64,000 nucleotides of DNA from Rhizobiaceae bacterium (lineage in GTDB: Bacteria; Pseudomonadota; Alphaproteobacteria; Rhizobiales; Rhizobiaceae): positions 1 to 64,000 of the forward strand of contig JAHBYY010000003.1 in assembly GCA_019635715.1 (NCBI GenBank). Reading direction: 5' to 3'. Below are positions 8,816 to 18,934 of this stretch, one piece after another. The notes beneath the pieces are model-generated. The model saw only the letters and a program-made list of their open reading frames with translations. It was not told the DNA's origin and searched no databases. A program made the translations under genes and the position numbers. The first letter of the stretch is position 1, and each line of letters begins with the position of its first letter.

Positions 8816-10927
8816 TCAGGAGTTGCTCACCCTCGCGCCTTGCAGCACCGTGATCTTGCCCGGCCTTGCGCTGCGCGCACGAAGCCAGGTTCGCACCTTG
8901 GTGCCCGGCATCGGCACGGCAATGGAATAGCCCTGCACCTCGTCGCAGCCCAGCGCGGACAGGCAGTCGAGTTCGGGGGCGGTTTCGGCTCCCTCCGCGA
9001 CGACCGAGATGCCGAGGCCGCGCGCGATGTCGGCGATGGCGCGGACGATCATCGCGTTCTCGTCGTTGGCGTCGATGTTGTGGACGAAGCGGCGGTCGAT
9101 CTTCAGCCGGTCGATCTTGGAGCGGCTGACATGGCTGAGCGAGGCGTAGCCGGTGCCGAAATCGTCGAGCTCGAGATGGATGCCGGCAGAACGGATGCGG
9201 CGCAGCTTGCCTGCGATCCCGGTCTTCTCGTCATCCAGGATGACGGACTCGACGATCTCGAGCGCCAGCCTGTCGTTCGGCAGGCCGGCGCTCGCCAGTG
9301 TGGCGAACAGGAATTGGTCGAAGCTCTCGTCGCCGAGCTCGCTGCCGGAGACGTTGACGGCCAGCCGTCCGAAGTCGATGCCGTCGCGATGCCATTGCGC
9401 CGCCTCCTGGATCGCCTTGGTGACGACGATGCGTCCGATCGCCGCCATCAGACCGCATTTCTCGGCGACCGGCAGGAATTCGCCCGGCGCGACGATGCCG
9501 CGCTCGGGGTGGACCCACCGCATCAGCGCTTCGACGCCGGTGGTCGCCGAACTGGCCAGCGAGATCTGCGGCTGGAAATAGACCTCGAAATCCTGGCGCG
9601 CGATCGCGAGGCGCAACTCGGCTTCCGTGTCCTTGCGCCGGTCCAGTTCGCGTCGCAGATCGTCGGAAAACTGGTGGTAGGCGCCGCCGCCGAGCTTTTT
9701 CGCGGCGTAGAGCGCGAGGTCGGCGTAGACGAGCAGATCTTCGGCTGTATCGGCATCGCCCGGGAACACCGCGATGCCCGCGCTTGCGCCGGGCTGGATC
9801 AGCGCGCCGTTGAAGCCGATCGGCTCGTTGATCGCCACCAGCAGCCGCCTCGCCCAATGCTCGATCCCTTGATGGGCCCCCGAGCCGCTGACGATCACCA
9901 CGAATTCGTCGCCGCCGAGCCGCACGCAGAGATCCGAGGCGCGGCAGGCGACCAGCATCCGGTCGGCCGTCGCCTTCAGCACGTGATCGCCGGCGGCGTG
10001 GCCATGCAGGTCGTTGATCTGCTTGAAGCGATCGAGGTCGATCTGGATCACCGCCAGCGTTTCCGCCCGGTGGCGGGCCTGGCCCAGCATGTCGGCGAAA
10101 TGCGCCCTCAGATAGGCCCGGTTGTACAGGCCGGTCAGCCCGTCATGAGTGGCGAGGTACTCCATCGAGTTCCGCGCCGAAACGAGGTCGCGGGTCCGCC
10201 GCATGATCATTCCGGACATCGGGCGGAAGATCAGCAGGGCGATCAGCGCGATCACCACCATCGTCACGTAGAAGAGGTTGCGATGGAGCGCCAGCAGCCG
10301 CTCGAGGCGGGCTTCCGACAGCGTTTCGATCCGCGACGAAAGGGCCATGTAGCCCTCGAGCGTGGCGCGCGCGACCGTCTCGTCCAGCCGGGCGCGCTCC
10401 GTGCCGGCGAGATAGCCGAGGTCGGTGGCGTCGGCGTCGATCTGGGAGTCCAGCGCGGAGATCAGCCGCCAGCCGTTGGCGGCGAGGCTCGTGGAGAAAT
10501 AGTCGAGGTGATAGGGCTTGGAGAACAGCACGCCGTCCACCGTCGACGGGTCGAAGCGGTCCGGCGACATCGGGTCGGCGGCGGTCTTGTCGAGGAACTC
10601 GTCGTAGTTCTTCTCGAATTCGCCTGTCGCGCCGCGCAGCCGTTCGATCAGGCCCGGCTTTTCAAGCTCGTTCGCCGCGCTCGCGGCGTTTGCAAGAAAC
10701 ACCACGCGCTGCGACAGCGCCTTCTGGTTGTTGACCAGGGCCAACAGCTCCTGATCCTTCTGTTGGGCCGACAGCATCTCCTGCAGGATCACGTAGGAAC
10801 TCATCGCCATCGCGGCGATGATCAGCAGCGCCATCCAGTAGGCGCACTTGATGAAGAGGATCAGTCTCCCGGAACCCTTGATCGGTTTGGCTTGTGGCAT
10901 GCAGGCAGCCGCTCGAACTCCACCCAT
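8816..10927 (-). CDS. Membrane-anchored GGDEF-EAL cyclic-di-GMP protein
   Basis: A 703-residue protein predicted to make and/or degrade cyclic di-GMP. The order is a membrane helix near residues 20-47, a periplasmic sensor-like region of about 170 residues, a second helix near 220-240, a GGDEF domain (RLGGDEFVVIV near 340) and an EAL domain (GVEALMRW near 465). The GGDEF active site is intact and an RASD inhibitory site lies five residues before it. The EAL half keeps LEIVESV, DDFGTGYASL and VVAEGAET, so both activities look possible. A second methionine at residue 10 could be the true start. No recognisable partner is adjacent. Confidence 0.9.
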   Translation of the reverse strand: MGGVRAAACMPQAKPIKGSGRLILFIKCAYWMALLIIAAMAMSSYVILQEMLSAQQKDQELLALVNNQKALSQRVVFLANAASAANELEKPGLIERLRGATGEFEKNYDEFLDKTAADPMSPDRFDPSTVDGVLFSKPYHLDYFSTSLAANGWRLISALDSQIDADATDLGYLAGTERARLDETVARATLEGYMALSSRIETLSEARLERLLALHRNLFYVTMVVIALIALLIFRPMSGMIMRRTRDLVSARNSMEYLATHDGLTGLYNRAYLRAHFADMLGQARHRAETLAVIQIDLDRFKQINDLHGHAAGDHVLKATADRMLVACRASDLCVRLGGDEFVVIVSGSGAHQGIEHWARRLLVAINEPIGFNGALIQPGASAGIAVFPGDADTAEDLLVYADLALYAAKKLGGGAYHQFSDDLRRELDRRKDTEAELRLAIARQDFEVYFQPQISLASSATTGVEALMRWVHPERGIVAPGEFLPVAEKCGLMAAIGRIVVTKAIQEAAQWHRDGIDFGRLAVNVSGSELGDESFDQFLFATLASAGLPNDRLALEIVESVILDDEKTGIAGKLRRIRSAGIHLELDDFGTGYASLSHVSRSKIDRLKIDRRFVHNIDANDENAMIVRAIADIARGLGISVVAEGAETAPELDCLSALGCDEVQGYSIAVPMPGTKVRTWLRARSARPGKITVLQGARVSNS

Positions 10928-11148
10928 TCAAGCGACCCTGGCAGGCCGCGCGTAAGATTTCGTTGCGGGACGGCACCGCGCGGCCGGGGGAGGCGCGCAA
11001 TCGCGCGCAGTGGTTAGCGGACCCCTTAGAGGCGCGATTCAGTTTGATGAAAGCGGCTTCCGGCACGGGCCGCGTCGATGCCGCCTGCCGTATCGCGGCC
11101 GACTGTGATAGGCTATGCAGATAGCCATCCCTCGCTGAGCAAGTGTCC

Positions 11149-12357
11149 ATGAACATCGAAACCAAGGCCGCCCCGGCATCCTTCGTCTGGAACGATCCCT
11201 TCCTGCTGGAAGACCAGTTGTCGGAAGAGGAAAGGATGCTGCGCGACGCGGCCGCGGCCTTCGCCGCCGATCGGCTGGCGACCCGCGTCGAGCAGGCCTA
11301 CATGGAAGAGACCACCGACCCGGCGATCTTCCGCGAAATGGGTGAGGCGGGTCTGCTCGGCATCACGGTACCGGAGGAATATGGCGGGCTCGGCGCCGGC
11401 TACGTGTCCTACGGCCTGGTGGCGCGCGAGGTCGAGCGGGTCGATTCCGGCTATCGCTCGATGATGAGCGTTCAGTCTTCGCTGGTGATGTATCCGATCT
11501 TCGCCTACGGCTCGGAGGACCAGCGGCGAAAATATCTGCCGAAGCTGGCGAGTGGCGAGTGGATCGGCTGCTTCGGCCTCACCGAGCCCGAGGCCGGCTC
11601 GGATCCCGGCGGCATGAAGACGCGCGCCGAGAAGACCGCCGGCGGCTACCGGCTGAGCGGCTCCAAGATGTGGATCTCCAACGCGCCGATCGCCGACGTG
11701 TTCGTGGTGTGGGCCAAGCTTAAGGGTTCCGACGGCCGCGACGAGATCCGCGGCTTCGTGCTCGAAAAGGGCATGAAGGGCCTCTCGGCGCCGAAGATCG
11801 GCGGCAAGCTGTCGCTGCGGGCGTCGATCACCGGTGAGGTCGTCATGGAGGGCGTCGAGGTCGGCGAGGACGCGCTGCTGCCCAACGTCTCGGGTCTGAA
11901 GGGGCCGTTCGGCTGCCTCAACCGGGCGCGCTACGGCATTTCCTGGGGCGTCATGGGAGCCGCGGAGGACTGCTGGTTCCGGGCTCGCCAATATGGACTC
12001 GACCGCAGGCAGTTCGGCAAGCCGCTGGCCGGCATGCAGCTCTACCAGAAGAAGCTCGCCGACATGCAGACCGAGATCGCGCTCGGCCTGCAGGGCTCGC
12101 TGCGCGTCGGGCGGCTGATGGACGAGGGCAGGATGGCGCCGGAGATGATCTCGATCGTCAAGCGCAACAATTGCGGCAAGGCGCTCGACATCGCCCGCCA
12201 GGCCCGCGACATGCACGGCGGCAACGGCATCCAGATCGGCTACCACGTGATGCGCCACGCCCAGAACCTGGAGACCGTCAACACCTATGAGGGCGCGCAC
12301 GACGTGCACGCGCTGATCCTTGGCCGTGCCCAGACGGGGTTGCAGGCGTTTTTCTGA
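11149..12357 (+). CDS. gcdH: Glutaryl-CoA dehydrogenase (acyl-CoA dehydrogenase family)
   Basis: A 402-residue flavoprotein matching glutaryl-CoA dehydrogenase rather than a generic acyl-CoA dehydrogenase. It has [20 protein letters not shown] near residue 95, [17 protein letters not shown] near 140, and the C-terminal [20 protein letters not shown] with the catalytic Glu. It oxidises and decarboxylates glutaryl-CoA to crotonyl-CoA in lysine/tryptophan breakdown. A GTG two codons upstream (11143) is an alternative start. The gene is isolated from other lysine-degradation genes in this window. Confidence 0.9.
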   Translation: MNIETKAAPASFVWNDPFLLEDQLSEEERMLRDAAAAFAADRLATRVEQAYMEETTDPAIFREMGEAGLLGITVPEEYGGLGAGYVSYGLVAREVERVDSGYRSMMSVQSSLVMYPIFAYGSEDQRRKYLPKLASGEWIGCFGLTEPEAGSDPGGMKTRAEKTAGGYRLSGSKMWISNAPIADVFVVWAKLKGSDGRDEIRGFVLEKGMKGLSAPKIGGKLSLRASITGEVVMEGVEVGEDALLPNVSGLKGPFGCLNRARYGISWGVMGAAEDCWFRARQYGLDRRQFGKPLAGMQLYQKKLADMQTEIALGLQGSLRVGRLMDEGRMAPEMISIVKRNNCGKALDIARQARDMHGGNGIQIGYHVMRHAQNLETVNTYEGAHDVHALILGRAQTGLQAFF

Positions 12358-12404
12358 GGCCCTGACACCGGCCGGGCAAGCCACCCCGCCTGGAGGCAGG
12401 TCGG

Positions 12405-12812
12405 CTATTTCGCCGTGATGACCGTCATGACGAGCTTGTCGTCGACGCGGACCGGGCCGTCCTCCTTGGCGCCGAGGGTATATTCGTAGACGCCGGTCCT
12501 GGTGCCGCCGGCCTCGCTGTGGACCATCAGCATCAGCATGTCGCCTGCTTTCACGTCTTCCTGGAGGATGGCGGTGACGTCCATGTTGTCGCCTGCCTTC
12601 AGCGGCGCATATCCGACCACGGGACCGGGCTTCATCTCGGAACCGGTTCGATGCACGACCAGCCAGCCATTGCTCTCAGCCGTCACCTTTTCAGCGGTGA
12701 CCGTCCCCGCCGAGACGTCCTGATCGGCGACAACAACCGCCGGATTGGACATTGCGCCGGCTGAATTGCAGGCAACGATCAGCGCGCTAACGCAAAGCAG
12801 AATATGATTCAT
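12405..12812 (-). CDS. Secreted or lipid-anchored DUF7282-like protein
   Basis: A 135-residue exported protein. The N-terminus MNHILLCVSALIVAC is hydrophobic with a possible lipobox (IVAC, Cys15), though it lacks the usual basic residues; cleavage by signal peptidase I after SAGA is an alternative. The mature part is one small beta-rich domain (VVADQDVSAGTVTAEKVT, GWLVVHRTG, LMLMVHSEAGG) resembling the DUF7282 fold seen in extracellular proteins. Function unknown. It is convergent with gcdH, with 47 bases between their ends. Confidence 0.6.
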   Translation of the reverse strand: MNHILLCVSALIVACNSAGAMSNPAVVVADQDVSAGTVTAEKVTAESNGWLVVHRTGSEMKPGPVVGYAPLKAGDNMDVTAILQEDVKAGDMLMLMVHSEAGGTRTGVYEYTLGAKEDGPVRVDDKLVMTVITAK

Positions 12813-12898
12813 GTCATTTGTCTCCGTTTCTCATACACATGACGATACGGAGGACCGCAGCCTACGGTTCATCGATCGAAGGGTTTATTGCTCCAGGC

Positions 12899-14014
12899 TC
12901 AGCACGATGTCGTGAAGATGGCGTCGCCGAGCATGTCGGGATCCACCTCGACACCGAGCCCCGGCCCGCCGGGCGCCGACATCGCGCCATCCGCGATGCC
13001 GAAATCGCCGCGCGCGTTCGAAACCGTCACCCAGTTGTGAAAGTCGACCGTGTGCTGGCGCAGGCCCTGCGGGGTCGAGAGCATCAGGGCGGTGTAGGCG
13101 GCGGTGTCGATCTGGGCGCCGCCGGTGTCCTCGATGGTGATCTTGAGATTGCGGGCCGCCGCGATGTCGCGGATCAGCCGCGCCCTGCTGATGCCGCCGA
13201 CGCGCGCCAGCTTGATGGTGATGCCGTCGACCAGGCCGTCCGACATGGCCCGCAAAAGCACGTCGACGCCGTCGATCGTCTCGTCCAGCACCAGCGGCCG
13301 GTCGGTGGCACGACGGATCGCCAGGTTCTCATCGTAGGAGGCGCAGGGCTGTTCGAGCGTATAGTCGAGCTGCCGCGTCGCCAGCAGGAAGCGCCGGGTC
13401 TCGGCGGTGCCCCACGAAGCGTTGGCGTCGCAGAACAACACGGTTCCGGAAGGGACCGCGGCGCGCACCGCCTCGAGCCGGGCGATGTCCTCGTCGACAT
13501 CGAGGCCGATCTTCACCTGGAGGCGACGATACCCCTCGCCGATGTACTTCCTGGCGCGCGCAGCCATTTGGTCCGGAGCTTCCTGCGCCAGCGAGCGATA
13601 CAGAGCGACGCTTTCACCGTCCGCGCCGCCGGTGAGTTGAGCGACCGACCGACCGGTCGATTTCCCGGCGAGGTCCCACAGCGCCATGTCGATCGCCGAT
13701 TTGGCGTAGGGATGGCCCTTGAGCAGCAGGTCCATGCGGCGGTTGAGCGCATCGATGCCGGCGGCGTCTTCTCCGACGAGGCGAGGCGCAAGCTCGCGCA
13801 TCGCCGCGCGGGCGCCTTCGGCGAAGGCGGGGTCGTAGAAGCTGCCGAGCGGCGCCATCTCGCCATATCCGACCGTGCCGTCGGCCGATGCGATCGCCAC
13901 GATGGTCGAATCGAAGCCCTCCGCGCTGCGGCCTCCCGAGCAGCGGTAGGTACCGTCGCGGAACGGCTGCCATTGAGCGTAGAGCGTGAGGCTTGCGATG
14001 CAGGTCGATTTCAT
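12899..14014 (-). CDS. Enolase-superfamily (MLE subgroup) enzyme, possibly cis-3-hydroxy-L-proline dehydratase
   Basis: A 371-residue mandelate racemase/muconate lactonising-type protein. Visible catalytic elements are K168 in LQVKIG, metal ligands D196 (CDAN), E221 (LEQP) and the Asp/Glu of LVLDE near 244-245, and K268 in IKLARVGG. The usual KxK motif reads QxK here, as I recall for the amino-acid and hydroxyproline-type members, so a hydroxyproline or proline-betaine substrate is plausible. This is an inference: no transporter or proline-racemase gene lies next to it to support a pathway. It diverges from kbl, with 144 bases between the starts. Confidence 0.65.
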   Translation of the reverse strand: MKSTCIASLTLYAQWQPFRDGTYRCSGGRSAEGFDSTIVAIASADGTVGYGEMAPLGSFYDPAFAEGARAAMRELAPRLVGEDAAGIDALNRRMDLLLKGHPYAKSAIDMALWDLAGKSTGRSVAQLTGGADGESVALYRSLAQEAPDQMAARARKYIGEGYRRLQVKIGLDVDEDIARLEAVRAAVPSGTVLFCDANASWGTAETRRFLLATRQLDYTLEQPCASYDENLAIRRATDRPLVLDETIDGVDVLLRAMSDGLVDGITIKLARVGGISRARLIRDIAAARNLKITIEDTGGAQIDTAAYTALMLSTPQGLRQHTVDFHNWVTVSNARGDFGIADGAMSAPGGPGLGVEVDPDMLGDAIFTTSC

Positions 14015-14158
14015 GGGCGCTCCGCGGATAGGATACCGGCATAGTAGCGCCGCTCGCTCCCCGGCGTGGCGACGGAAGCGCCGGTTGGCCGGGTCGTATT
14101 TCCGCTAGCGTCGGGCGGGACGGCGAGCCAGAGTCGAAATGCCAACGCGGAGCCGAGC

Positions 14159-15349
14159 ATGAGCAACACCTTCCTGTCGCATCTGTCCGCCGAGCTCGAC
14201 GGTCTGAAGTCCGGGGGGCTCTACAAGTCCGAGCGCGTCATCACCTCGATGCAGTCGGCGCAGATCGAGGTGGCCGACGGCAGCAGGGTGCTCAATTTCT
14301 GCGCCAACAACTATCTCGGCCTCGCCGACGATGAAGAGTTGCGCGCCGCCGCCAAGGCCGCGCTCGACCGCTACGGCTACGGGATGGCCTCGGTGCGCTT
14401 CATCTGCGGCACGCAGGAGGAGCACAAGCTGCTCGAGGCGCGCATTTCGAGCTTTCTCGGCCTGGAGGACACGATCCTCTACGGCTCGTGCTTCGACGCC
14501 AATGGTGGCCTGTTCGAGACGCTGCTTTCCGAGGACGACGCGATCATCTCGGACGCGCTGAATCATGCCTCGATCATCGATGGCGTGCGCCTCTCCAAGG
14601 CCAGGCGCTTCCGCTACGCCAACAACGACATGGCCGCACTCGAGGAAGAATTGAAGAAGGCCGAAGGCAGCCGCTTCAAGCTGATCGCCACCGACGGCGT
14701 GTTCTCCATGGACGGCATCATCGCCAATCTCGGCGGCGTCTGCGATCTGGCGGAGAAATACGATGCCATGGTGATGGTCGACGACAGCCACGCCGTCGGC
14801 TTCGTCGGCCGGCACGGGCGCGGCTCGGCCGAACATTGCGGCGTCGAGGGCAGGGTGGACATCATCACCGGCACGCTCGGCAAGGCGCTCGGCGGCGCGT
14901 CGGGCGGCTACACGTCGGGAAAGCGCGAAGTCGTGGAGTGGCTGCGCCAGCGCTCGCGGCCTTATCTGTTCTCCAACACGCTGATGCCGGCCATCGCCGG
15001 CGCCTCGCTGAAGGTGTTCGATATCGTTGAGAAAGGGGACGAGCTGCGCCGGAAACTCACCGCCAATGCCGATCGCTTCCGCTCGTCCATGACGAAGCTT
15101 GGCTTCACGCTCGCCGGCGCCGACCACCCGATCATCCCGGTGATGCTGGGCGATGCGGCCCTGGCGCAGGAGATGGCGGCAAGGATGCTGAAGCGCGGCA
15201 TCTATGTCATCGGTTTCTCGTTCCCCGTCGTGCCGAAGGGCCAGGCGCGCATCAGGACGCAGATGTCGGCCGCGCATTCGAGCGCTGACATTGATCGTGC
15301 TGTCGACGCGTTTGGCGCGGTGGGGAAGGAGTTGGGAATCATTCCTTGA
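14159..15349 (+). CDS. kbl: Glycine C-acetyltransferase (2-amino-3-ketobutyrate CoA ligase)
   Basis: A 396-residue PLP enzyme of the alpha-oxoamine synthase family. It splits 2-amino-3-ketobutyrate, the product of threonine dehydrogenase, with CoA into glycine and acetyl-CoA. Visible features are [13 protein letters not shown] near residue 42, [14 protein letters not shown] near 200 and the PLP lysine in [14 protein letters not shown] near 243. The ATG at 14159 follows a GGAG and matches the family N-terminus; an upstream in-frame extension does not. Its usual partner tdh lies 1.2 kb downstream, separated by parDE and an opposing membrane-protein gene. Confidence 0.95.
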   Translation: MSNTFLSHLSAELDGLKSGGLYKSERVITSMQSAQIEVADGSRVLNFCANNYLGLADDEELRAAAKAALDRYGYGMASVRFICGTQEEHKLLEARISSFLGLEDTILYGSCFDANGGLFETLLSEDDAIISDALNHASIIDGVRLSKARRFRYANNDMAALEEELKKAEGSRFKLIATDGVFSMDGIIANLGGVCDLAEKYDAMVMVDDSHAVGFVGRHGRGSAEHCGVEGRVDIITGTLGKALGGASGGYTSGKREVVEWLRQRSRPYLFSNTLMPAIAGASLKVFDIVEKGDELRRKLTANADRFRSSMTKLGFTLAGADHPIIPVMLGDAALAQEMAARMLKRGIYVIGFSFPVVPKGQARIRTQMSAAHSSADIDRAVDAFGAVGKELGIIP

Positions 15350-15350
15350 T

Positions 15351-15375
15351 GCGACATTATTGCAGATAATGTTGC
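15351..15375. promoter_or_regulatory. Inverted repeat before parDE, probable ParD operator
   Basis: Ten-base arms GCGACATTAT and ATAATGTTGC, separated by TGCAG, pair at nine of ten positions; the inner seven are perfect. The site starts one base after the kbl stop and ends 25 bases before the parD start. ParD-type antitoxins usually repress their own operon through such palindromes. There is no following T-run, so a terminator is less likely. The AT-rich arms stand out in this DNA. Confidence 0.5.
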
Positions 15376-15400
15376 AGCAAGGAGATCTGCATCCGACACT

Positions 15401-15652
15401 ATGAACCTCAATGTGCGCATCAGTGGTTCGCTTCGCGATTTCGTGACCGAGACGGTGTCCGATGGCGACTATGAGAATGTCAGCGAATATGTCCGTGCCC
15501 TCATTCGCCGTGACAAGGAACGCGCGGAACGAGAGGCGTTCGAGGCTATGAAGATTCGCTTGCAGGACGCGTTCGCGGTGCCTGACGGCGAGTACGAACA
15601 TCCTTCGGCCGACGATATAAGGCGGCGTGCTTTGGCCGGCGCCAAGCGGTGA
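15401..15652 (+). CDS. parD: Type II antitoxin, ParD family
   Basis: An 83-residue protein with an N-terminal ribbon-helix-helix DNA-binding region (MNLNVRISGSLRDFVTETV, then YENVSEYVRALIRRDKER) and a C-terminal tail (HPSADDIRRRALAG) of the kind that wraps the toxin. It should neutralise ParE and repress the operon, probably at the palindrome just upstream. The stop overlaps the GTG start of parE by four bases. The module sits between kbl and tdh, which are usually adjacent. Confidence 0.85.
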   Translation: MNLNVRISGSLRDFVTETVSDGDYENVSEYVRALIRRDKERAEREAFEAMKIRLQDAFAVPDGEYEHPSADDIRRRALAGAKR

Positions 15653-15993
15653 AAAAACATTTCATCCAGCCAGCCGCATCGGCGCGGCTGGAGGAGATCT
15701 ATCGCTACACGCTTCAACATTTCGGCTCCCGGCAGGCTGACACATATGTCGATGGCGCATTTGCCTTGTTTGAGGACATCGCTGAAAGGCGGATCGCTTG
15801 GCGACGCATTCCTCGGGAGTTCGGCGTCGACGGATATTTTACGCGATACCAAAGCCGTCACGTCCTCTGGAAACTGCGTTCCGACGGACGGGTCGCGATC
15901 GTCGGAATTCTTCCCCAGCGCATGGACTTGCGCGCCGATTGCAGGAGGACATGTCCGAGCCTTGAATGTCGCGGCTTTGCAAACTCGGCGTGA
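15649..15993 (+). CDS. parE: Type II toxin, ParE/RelE superfamily
   Basis: A 114-residue protein of the ParE/RelE toxin fold: an N-terminal helical hairpin (FIQPAASARLEEIYRYTLQHF), a central GSRQADTYVDGAFALFEDI and a C-terminal beta core (RYQSRHVLWKLRSDGRVAIVGILPQRMD). ParE toxins inhibit DNA gyrase; the target here is inferred from the family. The GTG start overlaps the parD stop. The last roughly 20 residues after the IVGILPQRMD block are an unusual tail with two Cys. It ends directly against the stop of the opposing gene. Confidence 0.85.
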   Translation: MKKHFIQPAASARLEEIYRYTLQHFGSRQADTYVDGAFALFEDIAERRIAWRRIPREFGVDGYFTRYQSRHVLWKLRSDGRVAIVGILPQRMDLRADCRRTCPSLECRGFANSA

Positions 15994-16473
15994 TCAAAAC
16001 TGGCCGCGAAAGATGCGCTCGATGTCGGCGCGCACCGCTTCAGCCTTCTCGCTGCTGCCGTAGTCCGGCGTGCGGAACCGTTCGGTGCTCGTGATGACTT
16101 CGACGAGCCAGGTGTTCTCGCCCTCCATATGATCCTGCTCGATCACCGAGATGCCGAGTACGCGATCCGGGGTGAGACGCACGACACGCTTGCGAAAGGG
16201 GTTCTTGAGCGCGATCGAGATCAACCCCGGAGTGATGTCCCAGGTCGCGGCTTCACCGAACAGGCCGCCCATGATCGTCGGGCCGCCCACCGTGCATGCG
16301 CCGAGGATCATGAACAGGAAGAACAGACTGAGTATGTTCGGAGGCCAGACGCCGCGCCCGAGTTCGTAGACCGCGATGCCGATGACGAAGATGCCCGCTG
16401 CGATGAAGATGACGCGCACAGCCGCGAAATCTCCGGTCTCGATGCGCATCGGTTCCGTCGAACTGTCGGTCAT
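15994..16473 (-). CDS. Hypothetical two-helix membrane protein
   Basis: A 159-residue protein I do not recognise. Two hydrophobic segments (FAAVRVIFIAAGIFVIGIAV near residues 16-35 and ILSLFFLFMILGACTVGG near 47-65) are followed by a cytoplasm-type domain of about 90 residues (GLISIALKNPFRKRVVRLT, RFRTPDYGSSEKAEAVRADI). The layout resembles small PH-like or DUF-type membrane proteins. It lies back-to-back with tdh (91 bases between starts) and tail-to-tail with parE. Confidence 0.6.
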   Translation of the reverse strand: MTDSSTEPMRIETGDFAAVRVIFIAAGIFVIGIAVYELGRGVWPPNILSLFFLFMILGACTVGGPTIMGGLFGEAATWDITPGLISIALKNPFRKRVVRLTPDRVLGISVIEQDHMEGENTWLVEVITSTERFRTPDYGSSEKAEAVRADIERIFRGQF

Positions 16474-16564
16474 GTGGTGCGATACGCCGTTTGCCGAAGA
16501 ACCGTAACTTCAAAACCGTGGAAATTTCGTTCAAGACTGCGCTCGATCTTTATCGGAGAGACCC

Positions 16565-17599
<1,035 letters not shown>

Positions 17600-17825
17600 G
17601 GGCGCGTCCGCGCCGCGACCTGTCCACATCCCTCGTTCGACGCCGACTGGCGGAAGGGGCGTTAACGTCGTCGGGCTGAACCATCTTCTTCCGGCCGATG
17701 ATCCAGCGATATCTGCGATTGATTGGAACGGCGCGGTGCGCGAGACTTGGACCGGACCGCAGTCTGTGGCCCGCGACGGATGGGTGATTCCGTTCGCACC
17801 GGAATCGGCCGGGGATGGAGAGTGT

Positions 17826-18632
17826 ATGAAACTCGCTACGCTGCGTGACGGCACGCGCGACGGCAGGCTCGTCGTCGTGTCGCGTGATCTGACGCGCTAC
17901 ACCGATGCTTCCTTCATGGTGCGTACCCTCCAGGCGGCGCTGGACGACTGGCCGCGCTACGGTCCGCAGCTTGAAGCGATGGCGGGATCGCTCGAGACCG
18001 GCGCGGTGCCGTCCTCGCGCTTCCACGAGCATGATGCGACCTCGCCTCTGCCGCGCGCCTACGCCCGCATCATCTTTCCCGATGCGCTCGACGGCCACGA
18101 ACTGGCGCCATCCGCGCATTTCGGCGCGCCGCGCGACGCGATCCTCGTCGAGCGCGACAGCAGCCTCGACGCGCGCATCGAGATGGCGGCGATCTTCGGC
18201 GATCTGCCGGCCGCCGCGACCCGCGACGAGGTCTCGGCCGAGCTGCGGCTGGTGATGCTCGGCAATCGCGTCCGGCAAGCCAATGGCCGGCCCGGCTCCG
18301 AGGAGATCGTCACCTGCTACTCCCCCGTCGCGGTCACGCCGGATGAACTCGGGCCGGGTTGGGATGCGGTTGCGACCGACCTGACGCTGCATCTCAGCGT
18401 CAACGGCCGGCCGTTCGAGCATGCCGGCACACGGTTCTTCTCCGGTTTCGCCGATCGCGTCGCCCGGTTGGCGCGGGTCCGCCCGCTCTATGCCGGGACG
18501 ATCGTGGTTTCGCCGGTCATCGACGCCGGACCCTCCGTCAAGATCGGCGACAGCCTGCGCATCGAAATGCGCGAGGCGGCGGGACACTCCATCTTCGGCG
18601 CCATCGAGCAGCCGGTCCAGCGGCCGGGCTGA
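17826..18632 (+). CDS. Degenerate fumarylacetoacetate hydrolase (FAH)-like protein
   Basis: A 268-residue protein clearly related to bacterial fumarylacetoacetases. It has the N-terminal MKLATLRDGTRDGRLVVVSR, the middle YSPVAVTPDELG and a final GDSLRIEM block. It is shorter than the usual 330 or so residues, and key positions are changed. The family FExE metal motif reads ARIE (R117 in place of the first Glu), the metal Asp of the family ND-V motif is R148 in GNRVR, and the Lys-containing FGFFQSKP stretch is missing. It is therefore probably not a normal hydrolase. The ATG at 17826 fits the family start. Confidence 0.75.
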   Translation: MKLATLRDGTRDGRLVVVSRDLTRYTDASFMVRTLQAALDDWPRYGPQLEAMAGSLETGAVPSSRFHEHDATSPLPRAYARIIFPDALDGHELAPSAHFGAPRDAILVERDSSLDARIEMAAIFGDLPAAATRDEVSAELRLVMLGNRVRQANGRPGSEEIVTCYSPVAVTPDELGPGWDAVATDLTLHLSVNGRPFEHAGTRFFSGFADRVARLARVRPLYAGTIVVSPVIDAGPSVKIGDSLRIEMREAAGHSIFGAIEQPVQRPG

Positions 18633-18641
18633 GCGTCGAGC

Positions 18642-18926
18642 ATGACCGGCTTCTACGTCTTTAGCGGAGTGTGGGGTCTGGTCATGATCGCGATCTTCAT
18701 CGCCGCGATCCGGCTTTCCTACCGGATCGAAGCGCGCTCGCCGGACCTGGTCAACCGCACCGGCATCCCGCGCAGGGCGATGATTTTCCACACGGTGACC
18801 AATCTCAGCGTCGCCCGCGATGCCGAAACGCAGGCGATGCGCCGCCGCATGAACGGCCTGCTGCTCCTGAACCTTCTCGGCTTCCTCGGATTGTGGATCG
18901 CCATCTGGCTGACCGGGCGTGCCTGA
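18642..18926 (+). CDS. Hypothetical small membrane protein
   Basis: A 94-residue protein with two hydrophobic segments, FSGVWGLVMIAIFIAAIRL near the N-terminus and LLLLNLLGFLGLWIAIWL near the C-terminus. They are joined by a basic loop (YRIEARSPDLVNRTGIPRRA). No family is recognised. It starts nine bases after the FAH-like gene and ends eight bases before the DinB gene, so the three are probably one transcript. Confidence 0.55.
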   Translation: MTGFYVFSGVWGLVMIAIFIAAIRLSYRIEARSPDLVNRTGIPRRAMIFHTVTNLSVARDAETQAMRRRMNGLLLLNLLGFLGLWIAIWLTGRA

Positions 18927-18934
18927 GGGACGAA

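Noticed and set aside
10928..11148. A 76-codon plus-strand frame before gcdH
   Set aside because: It overlaps the start of the GGDEF-EAL gene, has no ribosome site or recognisable domain, and its composition looks non-coding. The gap probably holds the two divergent promoters.
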